DNA of 64,000 bases from contig CANUEZ040000206.1 in NCBI GenBank assembly GCA_948099385.1, positions 2,418,001-2,482,000 on the forward strand. The letters are read 5' to 3'. Both the position numbers and the translations under genes were made by a program. The stretch comes from Fasciola hepatica (Eukaryota; Platyhelminthes; Trematoda; Plagiorchiida; Fasciolidae). The notes under the pieces were generated by a model. That model was given only the letters and a program-made list of their open reading frames with translations. It made no database searches and had not been told where the DNA came from. This document shows, piece by piece, positions 35,895-51,100 of this stretch (within the stretch, counting starts at the first letter, position 1; each line of letters begins with the position of its first letter).

Positions 35895-38800
35895 CCCCAA
35901 ATTGGCTTCGGCTTTCGCTTTCGCTTTGAACGGTTACAACCAAATTCTCGCACACCGATCCAATCCTGTGTTCCATCACTTCTATATTTATGGGCCCAAG
36001 TAAAACGATTTATTCCATTATCACCAATCCGCACAGATTGCTCATACAATGCAATACAGCAGTAGCAGAGTAGATTTGGATAATATGATTCTCCATGCAG
36101 CTTGAACACTGAACTGACCATTGGAAATTATGGAAGCACTGTACAGCTGTTTGATCCGCTAAGGAAATCATGAGCACTGCACATGGACAGAGCCCACTCG
36201 GAGACACGAACAAGGGTTGGGGTGAACGAATGTCAGTCGAACACCCAAACCACAAGGCTATCCGATATGGGTCTCAACGCTTTGTTCAACATATACACTA
36301 CATGATATAGCACAATCCCCAAATTGGCTTCGGCTTTCGCTTTCGCTTTCAACGGTAACAACCAAATTCTCGCACACCGATCCAATCCTATGTTCCATCA
36401 CTTCTCTATTTATGGGCCTAAGTAAAACCAAGGCATTCCCTTATGAACAATCCCCACACAGATTGCTCATACAATGCAATAGAGCAGTAGCAGAGTAGAT
36501 TTGTATAATATGATTCTCCATGCAGCTTGAACACTGAATTGACCATTGAAAATTATGGAAGCACTGTACAGCTGTTTGATCCGCTAAGGGAATCATGAGC
36601 ATTGCACATGGACAGAGCCCATACGGGGACACGAACAAGGGTTGGGGTGAACGAATGTCAGTCGAACACCCAAACCACAAGGCTATCCGATATGGGTCTG
36701 AACGCTTTGTTCAACATATACACTAAATGATATAGCACAATCCCCAAATTGGCTTCGGCTTCCGCTTTCGCTTTCAACGGTAACAACCAAATTCTCGCAC
36801 ACCAATCCAATGCTATGTTCCATCACTTCTCTATTTATGGGCCTAAGTAAAACCAAGGCATTCCCTTATGAACAATCCACACAGATTGCTCATACAATGC
36901 AATAGAGCAGTAGCAGAGTAGATTTGTATAATATGATTCTCCATGCAGCTTGAACACTGAACTGACCATTGAAAATTATGGAAGCACTGTGCAGTTGTTG
37001 GATCCGCTAAGGGAATCATGAGCATTGCACATGGACAGAGCCCACTCGGAGACACGAACAAGGGTTGGGGTGAACGAATGTCAGTCGAACACCCATATCA
37101 CAAGGCTATCCGATATGGGTCTGAACGCTTTGTTCAACATATACACTACATGATATAGCACAATCCCCAAATTGGCTTCGGCTTTCGCTTCCGCTTTCAA
37201 CGGTAACAACCATATTCTCGCACACCGATTCAATCCTATGTTCCATCACTTCTCTATTTATGGGCCCAAGTAAAACCAAGGCATTCCCTTATGAAAAATC
37301 CACACAGATTGCTCATACAATGCAATAGAGCAGTAGCAGAGTAGATTTGTATAATATGATTCTCCATGCAGCTTGAACACTGAACTGACCATTGAAAATT
37401 ATGGAAGCACTGTACAGCTGTTTGATCCGCTAAGGGAATCATGAGCATTGCAAATGGACAGAGCCCACACGAGGACACGAACAACGGTTGGGGTGAACGA
37501 ATGTCAGTCGAACACCCAAACCACAAGGCTATCCCGTATGGGTCTCAACGCTTTGTTCAACATATACACTACATGATATAGCACAATCCCCAAATTGGCT
37601 TCGGCTTTCGCTTTCGCTTTGAACGGTAACAACCAAATTCTCGCACACCGATCCAATCCTGTGTTCCATCACTTCTATATTTATCGGCCCAAGTAAAACG
37701 ATTTATTCCCTTATCACCAAAACGCACAGATTGCACATACAATGCAAAAGAGCATGAGCAGAGTAGATTTGGATAATATGATTCTCCATGCAGCTTGAAC
37801 ACTGAACTGACCATTGAAAATTATGGAAGCACTGTACAGCCGTTTGATCCGCTAAGGGAATCATGAACATTGCACATGGACAGAACCCACACGAGGACAC
37901 GAACAAGGGTTGGGGTGAACGAATGTCAGTCGAACACCCAAATCACAAGGCTATCCGATATGGGTCTGAACGCTTTGTTCAACATATACACTACATGATA
38001 TAGCACAATCCCCAAATTGGCTTCGGCTTTCGCTTTCGCTTTGAACGGTAACAACCGAATTCTCGCACACCGATCCAATCCTATGTTCCATCATTTCTCT
38101 GTTTATGGGCCTAAGTAAAACCAAGGCATTCCCTTATGAACAATCCACACAGATCGCTCATACAATGCAATAGAGCAGTAGCAGAGTAGATTTGTATAAT
38201 ATGATTCTCCATGCAGCTTGAACACTGAACTGACCATTGAAAATTATGGAAGCACTGTACAGCTGTTTGATCCGCTAAGGGAATCATGAGCATTGCACAT
38301 GGACAGAGCCCATACGGGGACACGAACAAGGGTTGGGGTGAACGAATGTCAGTCGAACACCCAAACCACAAGGCTATCCGATATGTGTCTCAACGCTTTG
38401 TTCAACATATACACTACATGATATAGCACAATCCCCAAATTGGCTTCGGCTTTCGCTTTCGCTTTGAACGGTTACAACCAAATTCTCGCACACCGATTCA
38501 ATCCTATGTTCCATCACTTTTCTATTTATGGGCCTAAGTAAAACCAAGGCATTCCCTTATGAACAATCCCCACACAGATTGCTCATACAATGCAATAGAG
38601 CAGTAGCAGAGTAGATTTGTATAATATGATTCTCCATGCAGCTTGAACACTGAACTGACCATTGAAAATTATGGAAGCACTGTACAGCTGTTTGATCCGC
38701 TAAGGGAATCATGAGCATTGCACATGGACAGAGCCCACTCGGATACACGAACAAGGGTTGGGGTGAACGAATGTCAGTCGAACACCCAAACCACAAGGCT

Positions 38801-39279
38801 ATCCGATATCGGTCTGAACGCTTTGTTCAACATATACACTACATGATATAGCACAATCCCCAAATTGGCTTCGGCTTTCGCTTTCGCTTTGAACGGTAAC
38901 AACCAAATTCTCGCACACCGATCCAATCCTATGTTCCATCACTTCTCTATTTATGGGCCCAAATAAAAGGATTTATTCCCTTATCAGCAATCCACACAGA
39001 TTGCTCATACAATGCAATAGAGCAGTAGCAGAGTAGATTTGTATAATATGATTCTCCATGCAGCTTGAACACTGAACTGACCATTGAAAATTATGGAAGC
39101 ACTGTACAGCTGTTTGATCCACTAAGGGAATCATGAACATTGCACATGGACAGAGACCACTCGGAGACACGAACAAGGGTTGGGGTGAACGAATGTCAGT
39201 CGAACACCCAAATCACAAGGCTATCCCATATGGGTCTGAACGCTTTGTTCAACATATACACTACATGATATAGCACAAT
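35895..39279 (-). repeat. Cluster with divergent B monomers (422 and 425 bp)
   Basis: Units starting at 35895, 37588 and 38858 replace the usual AAAACCAAGGCATTCCC by a form like AAAACGATTTATTCC, one base shorter, with TTATCACCAA or TTATCAGCAA. Units at 36317 and 38433 carry the 2-bp CC insertion. This is the most heterogeneous part of array B and lies 3-7 kb from the junction. Confidence 0.82.
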
Positions 39280-41254
39280 CCCCAAATTGGCTTCGGCTTT
39301 CGCTTTCGCTTTGAACGGTAACAACCAAATTCTCGCACACCGATCCAATCCTATGTTCCATCACTTCTCTATTTATGGGCCTAAATAAAACCAAGGCATT
39401 CCCTTATGAACAATCCACACAGATTGCTCGTACAATGCAATAGAGCAGTAGCAGAGTAGATTTGTATAATATGATTCTCCATGCAGCTTGAACACTGAAC
39501 TGACCATTGAAAATTATGGAAGCACTGTACAGCTGTTTGATCCGCTAAGGGAATCATGAGCATTGCACATGGACAGAGCCCACTCGGAGACACGAACAAG
39601 GGTTGGGGTGAACGAATGTCAGTCGAACACCCAAACCACAAGGCTATCCGATATGGGTCTCAAAGCTTTGTTCAACATATACACTACATGATATAGCACA
39701 ATCCCCAAATTGGCTTCGGCTTTCGCTTTCGCTTTGAACGGTAACAACCAAATTCTCGCACACCGATCCAATCCTATGTTCCACCACTTCTCTATTTATG
39801 GGCCTAAGTAAAACCAAGGCATTCCCTTATGAACAATCCACACGGATTGCTCATACGATGCAATAGAGCAGTAGCAGAGTAGATTTGTATAATATGATTC
39901 TCCATGCAGCTTGAACACTGAACTGACCATTGGAAATTATGGAAGCACTGTACAGCAGTTTGATCAGCTAAGGGAATCATAAGCATTGCACATGGACAGA
40001 GCCCACTCGGAGACACGAACAAGGGTTGGGGTGAACGAATGTCAGTCGAACACCCAAACCACAAGGCTATCCGATATCGGTCTGAACGCTTTGTTCAACA
40101 TATACACTACATGATATAGCACAATCCCCAAATTGGCTTCGGCTTTCGCTTTCGCTTTGAACGGTAACAACCAAATTCTCGCACACCGATCCAATCCTAT
40201 GTTCCATCACTTCTCTATTTATGGGCCCAAGTAAAACCAAGGCATTCCCTTATGAACAATCCACACAGATTGCTCATACAATGCAATACAGCAGTATCAG
40301 AGTAGATTTGTATAATATGATTCTCCATGCAGCTTGAACACTGAACTGACCATTGAAAATTATGGAAGCACTGTACAGCTGTTTGATCCACTAAGGGAAT
40401 CATGAGCATTGCACATGGACAGAGCCCACTCGGAGACACGAACAAGGGTTGGGGTGAACGAATGTCAGTCGAACACCCAAACCACAACGCGATCCGATAT
40501 GGGTCTCAACGCTTTGTTCAACATATACACTACATGATATAGCACAATCCCCAAATTGGCTTCGGCTTTCGCTTTCGCTTTCAACGGTAACAACCAAATT
40601 CTCGCACACCGATCCAATCCTATGTACCATCACTACTCTATTTATGGGCCTAAGTAAAACCAAGGCATTCCCTTATGAACAATCCACACAGATTGCTCAT
40701 ACGATGCAATAGAGCAGTAGCAGAGTAGATTTGTATAATATGATTCTCCATGCAGCTTGAACACTGAACTGACCATTGAAAATTATGGAAGCACTGTACA
40801 GCTGTTTGATCAGCTAAGGGAATCATGAGCATTGCACATGGACAGAGCCCATACGGGGACACGAAAAAGGGTTGGGGTGAACGAATGTCAGTCGAACACC
40901 CAAACCACAAGGCTATCCGATATCGGTCTCAACGCTTTGTTCAACATATACACTACATGTAATAGCACAATCCCCAAATTGGCTTCGGCTTTCGCTTTCG
41001 CTTTCAACGGTAACAACCAAATTCTCGCACACCGATCCAATCCTATGTTCCATCACTTCTCTATTTATGGGCCTAAGTAAAACCAAGGCATTCCCTTATG
41101 AACAATCCACACAGATTGCTCATACGATGCAATAGAGCAGTAGCAGAGTAGATTTGTATAATATGATTCTCCATGCAGCTTGAACACTGAACTGACCATT
41201 GAAAATTATGGAAGCACTGTACAGGTGTTTGATCCGCTAAGGGAATCATGAGCA

Positions 41255-44200
41255 TTGCACATGGACAGAGCCCATACGGGGACACGAACAAGGGTTGGGG
41301 TGAACGAATGTCAGTCGAACACCCAAACCACAAGGCTATCCGATATGGGTCTCAACGCTTTGTTCAACATATACACTACATGTAATAGCACAATCCCCAA
41401 ATCGGCTTCGGCTTTCGCTTTCGCTTTCAACGGTAACAACCAAATTCTCGCACACCGATCCAATCCTATGTTCCATCATTTCTCTATTTATGGGCCTAAG
41501 TAAAACCAAGGCATTCCCTTATGAACAATCCACTCAGATTGCTCATACAATGCAATAGAGCAGTAGCAGAGTAGATTTGTATAATATGATTTTCCATGCA
41601 GCTTGACCACGGAACTGACCATTGGAAATTATGGAAGCACTGTACAGCTGTTTGATCCGCTAAGGGAATCATGAGCATTGCACATGGACAGAGCCCATAC
41701 GGGGACACGAACAACGGTTGGGGTGAACGAATGTCAGTCGAACACCCAAACCACAAGGCTATCCCATATGGGTCTCAACGCTTTGTTCAACATATACACT
41801 GCATGATATAGCACAATCCCCAAATTGGCTTCGGCTTTCGATTTCGCTTTCAACGGTAACAACCAAATTCTCGCACACCGATCCAATCCTATGTTCCATC
41901 ACTTCTCTATTTATGGGCCCAAGTAAAACCAAGGCATTCCCTTATGAACAATCCACACAGATTGCTCATACAATGCAATAGAGCAGTAGCAGATTAGATT
42001 TGTATAATATGATTCTCCATGCAGCTTGAACACTGAACTGACCATTGAAAATTATGGAAGCACTGTACAGCTGTTTGATCCGCTAAGGGAATCATGAGCA
42101 TTGCACATGGACAGAGCCCATACGGGGACACGAACAAGGGTTGGGGTGAACGAATGTCAGTCGAACACCCAAACCACAAGGCTATCCGATATGGGTCTCA
42201 ACGCTTTGTTCAACATATACACTACATGTAATAGCACAATCCCCAAATTGGCTTCGGCTTTCGCTTTCGCTTTCAACGGTAACAACCAAATTCTCGCACA
42301 CCGATCCAATCCTATGTTCCATCACTTCTCTATTTATGGGCCCAAGTAAAACCAAGGCATTCCCTTATGAACAATCCACACAGATTGCTCATACAATGCA
42401 ATAGAGCAGTAGCAGAGTAGATTTGTATAATATGATTCTCCATGCAGCTTGACCACGGAACTGACCATTGGAAATTATGGAAGCACTGTGCAGCTGTTTG
42501 ATCCGCTAAGGGAATCATGAGCATTGCACATGGACAGAGCCCACACGAGGACACGAACAAGGGTTGGGGTGAACGAATGTCAGTCGAACACCCAAACCAC
42601 AAGGCTATCCGATATGGGTCTCAACGCTTTGTTCAACATATACACTACATGATATAGCACAATCCCCAAATTGGCTTCGGCTTTCGATTTCGCTTTCAAC
42701 GGTAACAACCAAATTCTCGCACACCGATCCAATCCTATGTTCCATCACTTCTCTATTTATGGGCCCAAGTAAAACCAAGGCATTCCCTTATGAACAATCC
42801 ACACAGATTGCTCATACAATGCAATAGAGCAGTAGCAGATTAGATTTGTATAATATGATTCTCCATGCAGCTTGAACACTGAACTGACCATTGAAAATTA
42901 TGGAAGCACTGTACAGCTGTTTGATCCGCTAAGGGAATCATGAGCATTGCACATGGACAGAGCCCACCCGGAGACAAGAACAAGGGTTGGGGTGAACGAA
43001 TGTCAGTCGAACACCCAAACCACAAGGCTATCCGATATGGGTCTCAACGCTTTGTTCAACATATACACTACATGATATAGCACAATCCCCAAATTGGCTC
43101 CGGCTTTCGCTTTCGCTTTGAACGGTAACAACCAAATTCTCGCACACCGATCCAATCCTATGTTCAATCACTTCTCTATTTATGGGCCCAAGTAAAACCA
43201 AGGCATTCCCTTATGAACAATCCCCACACAGATTGCTCATACGATGCAATAGAGCAGTAGCAGATTAGATTTGTATAATATGATTCTCCATGCAGCTTGA
43301 ACACTGAACTGACCATTGAAAATTATGGAAGCACTGTACAGCTGTTTGATCCGCTAAGGGAATCATGAGCATTGCACATGGACAGAGCCCATACGGGGAC
43401 ACGAACAAGGGTTGGGGTGAACGAATGTCAGTCGAACACCCAAACCACAAGGCTATCCGATATGGGTCTCAACGCTTTGTTCAACATATACAATACATGA
43501 TATAACACAATCCCCAAATTGGTTCCGGATTTCGCTTTCGCTTTGAACGGTAACAACCAAATTCTCGCACATCGATCCAATCCTATGTTCCATCACTTCA
43601 ATATTTATGGGCCTAAGTAAAACCAAGGCATTCCCTTATGAACAATCCACACAGATTGCTCATACAATGCAATAGAGCAGTAGCAGAGTAGATTTGTATA
43701 ATATGATTCTCCATGCAGCTTGAACACTGAACTGACCATTGAAAATTATGGAAGCACTGTACAGCTGTTTGATCCGCTAAGGGAATCATGAGCATTGCAC
43801 ATGGACAGAGCCCATACGGGGACACGAACAAGGGTTGGGGTGAACGAATGTCAGTCGAACACCCAAACCACAAGGCTATCCGATATGGGTCTCAACGCTT
43901 TGTTCAACATATACACTACATGTAATAGCACAATCCCCAAATCGGCTTCGGCTTTCGCTTTCGCTTTCAACGGTAACAACCAAATTCTCGCACACCGATC
44001 CAATCCTATGTTCCATCATTTCTCTATTTATGGGCCTAAGTAAAACCAAGGCATTCCCTTATGAACAATCCACTCAGATTGCTCATACAATGCAATAGAC
44101 CAGTAGCAGAGTAGATTTGTATAATATGATTTTCCATGCAGCTTGACCACGGAACTGACCATTGAAAATTATGGAAGCACTGTACAGCTGTTTGATCCGC

Positions 44201-44720
44201 TAAGGGAATCATGAGCATTGCACATGGACAGAGCCCATACGGGGACACGAACAAGGGTTGGGGTGAACGAATGTCAGTCGAACACCCAAACCACAAGGCT
44301 ATCCCATATGGGTCTCAACGCTTTGTTCAACATACACAATACATGATATAGCACAATCCCCAAATTGGCTTCGGCTTTCGCTTTCGCTTTGAACGGTAAC
44401 AACCAAATTCTCGCACACCGATCCAATCCTATGTTCCATCACTTCTCTATTTATGGGCCCAAGTAAAACCAAGGCATTCCCTTATGAACAATCCACACAG
44501 ATTGCTCATACAATGCAATAGAGCAGTAGCAGATTAGATTTGTATAATATGATTCTCCATGCAGCTTGACCACGGAACTGACCATTGGAAATTATGGAAG
44601 CACTGTGCAGCTGTTTGATCCGCTAAGGGAATCATGAGCATTGCACATGGACAGAGCCCATACGGGGACACGAACAACGGTTGGGGTGAACGAATGTCAG
44701 TCGAACACCCAAACCACAAG
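41255..44720 (-). repeat. B segment with repeated variant set at ~2.54 kb offset
   Basis: Rare variants near 41,380-41,760 recur near 43,920-44,300 at 2,540 bp (six monomers, one of 425 bp): CATGTAATAGC, CCCAAATCGGCTTC, CCACTCAGATTG, ATTTTCCATGC and GACCACGGAACTG. The last also occurs near 42,450 and 44,567. This indicates duplication followed by partial mixing. Confidence 0.8.
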
Positions 44721-45179
44721 GCTATCCCGTATGGGTCTCAACGCTTTGTTCAACATATACACTACATGATATAGCACAATCCCCAAATTGGCTTCGGCTT
44801 TCGCTTTCGCTTTCAACGGTAACAACCAAATTCTCGCACACCGATCCAATCCTATGTTCCATCACTTCAATATTTATGGGCCCAAGTAAAACCAAGGCAT
44901 TCCCTTATGAACAATCCACACAGATTGCTCATACAATGCAATAGAGCAGTAGCAGATTAGATTTGTATAATATGATTCTCCATGCAGCTTGAACACTGAA
45001 CTGACCATTGAAAATTATGGAAGCACTGTACAGCTGTTTGATCCGCTAAGGGAATCATGAGCATTGCACATGGACAGAGCCCACCCGGAGACATGAACAA
45101 GGGTTGGGGTGAACGAATGTCAGTCGAACACCCAAACCACAAGGCTATCCCATATGGGTCTCAACGCTTTGTTCAACAT

Positions 45180-48100
45180 ATACACTACATGATATAGCAC
45201 AATCCCCAAATTGGCTCCGGCTTTCGCTTTCGCTTTGAACGGTAACAACCAAATTCTCGCACACCGATCCAATCCTATGTTCAATCACTTCTCTATTTAT
45301 GGGCCCAAGTAAAACCAAGGCATTCCCTTATGAACAATCCACACAGATTGCTCATACAATGCAATAGAGCAGTAGCAGAGTAGATTTGTATAATATGATT
45401 CTCCATGCAGCTTGAACACTGAACTGACCATTGAAAATTATGGAAGCACTGTACAGCTGTTTGATCCGCTAAGGGAATCATGAGCATTGCACATGGACAG
45501 AGCCCACTCGGAGACACGAACAAGGGTTGGGGTGAACGAATGTCAGTCGAACACCCAAACCACAAGGCTATCCGATATGGGTCTGAACGCTTTGTTCAAC
45601 ATATACAATACATGATATAACACAATCCCCAAATTGGCTTCGGCTTTCGCTTTCGCTTTGACTGGTAACAACCAAATTCTCGCACACCGATCCAATCCTA
45701 TGTTCCATCACTTCTCAATTTATGGGCCCAAGTAAAACCAAGGCATTCCCTTATGAACAATCCACACAGATTGCTCATACAATGCAATAGAGCAGTAGCA
45801 GAGTAGATTTGTATAATATGATTCTCCATGCAGCTTGAACACTGAACTGACCATTGAAAATTATGGAAGCACTGTACAGCTGTTTGATCAGCTAAGGGAA
45901 TCATGAGCATTGCACATGGACAGAGCCCACCCGGAGACAAGAACAAGGGTTGGGGTGAACGAATGTCAGTCGAACACCCAAACCACAAGGCTATCCGATA
46001 TGGGTCTCAACGCTTTGTTCAACAGATACACTACATGTAATAGCACAATCCCCAAATTGGCTTCGGCTTTCGCTTTCGCTTTCAACGGTAACAACCAAAT
46101 TCTCGCACACCAATCCAATCCTATGTTCCATCACTTCTCTATTTATGGGCCCAAGTAAAACCAAGGCATTCCCTTATGAACAATCCACACAGATTGCTCA
46201 TACAATGCAATAGAGCAGTATCAGAGTAGATTTGTATAATATGATTCTCCATGCAGCTTGAACACTGAACTGACCATTGAAAATTATGGAAGCACTGTAC
46301 AGCCGTTTGATCCACTAAGGGAATCATGAACATTGCACATGGACAGAACCCACACGAGGACACGAACAACGGATGGGGTGAACGAATGTCAGTCGAACAC
46401 CCAAACCACAAGGCTATCCCATATGGGTCTCAACGCCTTGTTCAACATATACAATACATGATATACCACAATCCCCAAATTGGCTTCGGCTTTCGCTTTC
46501 GCTTTGAACGGTAACAACCAAATTCTCGCACACCGATCCAATCCTATGTTCCATCACTTCTCTATTTATGGGCCCAAGTAAAACCAAGGCATTCCCTTAT
46601 GAACAATCCACACAGATTGCTCATACAATGCAATAGAGCAGTAGCAGAGTAGATTTGTATAATATGATTCTCCATGCAGCTTGAACACTGAACTGACCAT
46701 TGAAAATTATGGAAGCACTGTACAGCTGTTTGATCCGCTAAGGGAATCATGAGCATTGCACATGGACAGAGCCCACTCGGAGACACGAACAAGGGTTGGG
46801 GTGAACGAATGTCAGTCGAACACCCAAATCACAAGGCTATCCGATATGGGTCTCAACGCTTTGTTCAACATACACAATACATGATATAGCACAATCCCCA
46901 AATTGGCTTCGGCTTTCGCTTTCGCTTTCAACGGTAACAACCAAATTCTCGCACACCGATCCAATCCTATGTTCCATCACTTCTCTATTTATGGGCCTAA
47001 GTAAAACCAAGGCATTCCCTTATGAACAATCCACACAGATTGCTCATACAATGCAATACAGCAGTAGCAGAGTAGATTTGTATAATATGATTCTCCATGC
47101 AGCTTGAACACTGAACTGACCATTGGAAATTATGGAAGCACTGTACAGCTGTTTGATCCGCTAAGAGAATCATGAGCACTGCACATGGACAGAGCCCATA
47201 CGGGGACACGAACAAGGGTTGGGGTGAACGAATGTCAGTGGAACACCCGAAACACAAGGCTATCCGATATGGGTCTCAACGCTTTGTTCAACATATACAC
47301 TACATGATATAGCACAATCCCCAAATTGGCTTCGGCTTCCGCTTTCGCTTTGACTGGTAACAACCAATTTCTCGCACACCGATCCAATCCTATGTTCCAT
47401 CACTTCTCTATTTATGGGCCCAAGTAAAACCAAGGCATTCCCTTATGAACAATCCACACAGATTGCTCATACAATGCAATAGAGCAGTAGCAGAGTGGAT
47501 TTGTATAATATGATTCTCCATGCAGCTTGAACACTGAACTGACCATTGAAAATTATGGAAGCACTGTACAGCTGTTTGATCCGCTAAGGGAATCATGAGC
47601 ATTGCACATGGACAGAGCCCACTCGGAGACACGAACAAGGGTTGGGGTGAACGAATGTCAGTGGAACACCCGAAACACAAGGCTATCCGATATGGGTCTC
47701 AACGCTTTGTTCAACATATACACTACATGATATAGCACAATCCCCAAATTGGCTTCGGCTTTCGCTTTCGCTTTGAACGGTAACAACCAAATTCTCGCAC
47801 ACCAATCCAATCCTATGTTCCCTCACTTCTCTATTTATGGGCCTAAGTAAAACCAAGGCATTCCCTTATGAACAATCCACACAGATTGCTCATACAATGC
47901 AATACAGCAGTATCAGAGTAGATTTGTATAATATGATTCTCCATGCAGCTTGAACACTGAACTGACCATTGGAAATTATGGAAGCACTGTACAGCTGTTT
48001 GATCCGCTAAGAGAATCATGAGCACTGCCCATGGACAGAGCCCATACGGGGACACGAACAAGGGTTGGGGTGAACGAATGTCAGTGGAACACCCGAAACA

Positions 48101-51100
48101 CAAGGCTATCCGATATGGGTCTGAACGCTTTGTTCAACATATACACTACATGATATAGCACAATCCCCAAATTGGCTTCGGCTTCCGCTTTCGCTTTGAC
48201 TGGTAACAACCAATTTCTCGCACACCGATCCAATCCTATGTTCCATCACTTCTCTATTTATGGGCCTAAGTAAAACCAAGGCATTCCCTTATGAACAATC
48301 CACACAGATTGCTCATACAATGCAATAGAGCAGTAGCAGAGTAGATTTGTATAATATGATTCTCCATGCAGCTTGAACACTGAACTGACCATTGAAAATT
48401 ATGGAAGCACTGTACAGCTGTTTGATCCGCTAAGGGAATCATGAGCATTGCACATGGACAGAGCCCACTCGGAGACACGAACAAGGGTTGGGGTGAACGA
48501 ATGTCAGTGGAACACCCGAAACACAAGGCTATCCGATATGGGTCTCAACGCTTTGTTCAACATATACACTACATGATATAGCACAATCCCCAAATTGGCT
48601 TCGGCTTTCGCTTTCGCTTTGAACGGTAACAACCAAATTCTCGCACACCGATCCAATCCTATGTTCCCTCACTTCTCTATTTATGGGCCTAAGTAAAACC
48701 AAGGCATTCCCTTATGAACAATCCACACAGATTGCTCATACAATGCAATAGAGCAGTAGCAGAGTAGATTTGTATAATATGATTCTCCATGCAGCTTGAA
48801 CACTGAACTGACCATTGGAAATTATGGAAGCACTGTACAGCTGTTTGATCCGCTAAGAGAATCATGAGCACTGCACATGGACAGAGCCCATACGGGGACA
48901 CGAACAAGGGTTGGGGTGAACGAATGTCAGTGGAACACCCGAAACACAAGGCTATCCGATATGGGTCTGAACGCTTTGTTCAACATATACACTACATGAT
49001 ATAGCACAATCCCCAAATTGGCTCCGGCTTTCGCTTTCGCTTTGAACGGTAACAACCAAATTCTCGCACACCGATCCAATCCTATGTTCAATCACTTCTC
49101 TATTTATGGGCCCAAGTAAAACCAAGGCATTCCCTTATGAACAATCCACACAGATTGCTCATACAATGCAATAGAGCAGTAGCAGAGTAGATTTGTATAA
49201 TATGATTCTCCATGCAGCTTGAACACTGAACTGACCATTGAAAATTATGGAAGCACTGTACAGCTGTTTGATCCGCTAAGGGAATCATGAGCATTGCACA
49301 TGGACAGAGCCCACTCGGAGACACGAACAAGGGTTGGGGTGAACGAATGTCAGTCGAACACCCAAACCACAAGGCTATCCGATATGGGTCTGAACGCTTT
49401 GTTCAACATATACAATACATGATATAACACAATCCCCAAATTGGCTTCGGCTTTCGCTTTCGCTTTGACTGGTAACAACCAAATTCTCGCACACCGATCC
49501 AATCCTATGTTCCATCACTTCAATATTTATGGGCCCAAGTAAAACCAAGGCATTCCCTTATGAACAATCCACACAGATTGCTCATACAATGCAATACAGC
49601 AGTAGCAGAGTAGATTTGTATAATATGATTCTCCATGCAGCTTGAACACTGAACTGACCATTGAAAATTATGGAAGCACTGTACAGCTGTTTGATCAGCT
49701 AAGGGAATCATGAGCATTGCACATGGACAGAGCCCACCCGGAGACAAGAACAAGGGTTGGGGTGAACGAATGTCAGTCGAACACCCAAACCACAAGGCTA
49801 TCCGATATGGGTCTCAACGCTTTGTTCAACAGATACACTACATGTAATAGCACAATCCCCAAATTGGCTTCGGCTTTCGCTTTCGCTTTGAACGGTAACA
49901 ACCAAATTCTCGCACACCGATCCAATCCTATGTTCCATCACTTCTCTATTTATGGGCCTAGGTAAAACCAAGGCATTCCATTATGAACAATCCACACAGA
50001 TTGCTCATACGATGCAATAGAGCAGTAGCAGATTAGATGTGTATAATATGATTCTCCATGCAGCTTGAACACTGAACTGACCATTGAAAATTATGGAAGC
50101 ACTGTACAGCTGTTTGATCCACTAAGGGAATCATGAGCATTGCACATGGACAGAGCCCATACGGGGACACGAACAAGGGTTGGGGTGAACGAGCGTCAGT
50201 CGAACACCCAAACCACAAGGCTATCCGATATCGGTCTAAACGCTTTGTTCAACATATACAATACATGATATACCACAATCCCCAAATTGGCTTCGGCTTT
50301 CGCTTTCGCTTTCAACGGTAACAACCAAATTCTCGCACACCAATCCAATCCTATGTTCCATCACTTCTCTATTTATGGGCCCAAGTAAAACCAAGGCATT
50401 CCCTTATGAACAATCCACACAGATTGCTCATACAATGCAATAGAGCAGTATCAGAGTAGATTTGTATAATATGATTCTCCATGCAGCTTGAACACTGAAC
50501 TGACCATTGAAAATTATGGAAGCACTGTACAGCCGTTTGATCCACTAAGGGAATCATGAACATTGCACATGGACAGAACCCACACGAGGACACGAACAAC
50601 GGATGGGGTGAACGAATGTCAGTCGAACACCCAAACCACAAAGCTATCCCATATGGGTCTCAACGCCTTGTTCAACATATACAATACATGATATACCACA
50701 ATCCCCAAATTGGCTTCGGCTTTCGCTTTCGCTTTGAACGGTAACAACCAAATTCTCGCACACCGATCCAATCCTATGTTCCATCACTTCTCTATTTATG
50801 GGCCTAAGTAAAACCAAGGCATTCCCTTATGAACAATCCACACAGATTGCTCATACAATGCAATAGAGCAGTAGCAGAGTAGATTTGTATAATATGATTC
50901 TCCATGCAGCTTGAACACTGAACTGACCATTGAAAATTATGGAAGCACTGTACAGCTGTTTGATCCGCTAAGGGAATCATGAGCATTGCACATGGACAGA
51001 GCCCACTCGGAGACACGAACAAGGGTTGGGGTGAACGAATGTCAGTCGAACACCCAAATCACAAGGCTATCCGATATGGGTCTCAACGCTTTGTTCAACA

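Noticed and set aside
40832..41080. Plus-strand frames of 62 and 82 codons in array B
   Set aside because: Present only in scattered monomers, depending on single variants such as CATGTAATAGC or CATGATATACC, and antisense to the other B frame. No domain is recognised.
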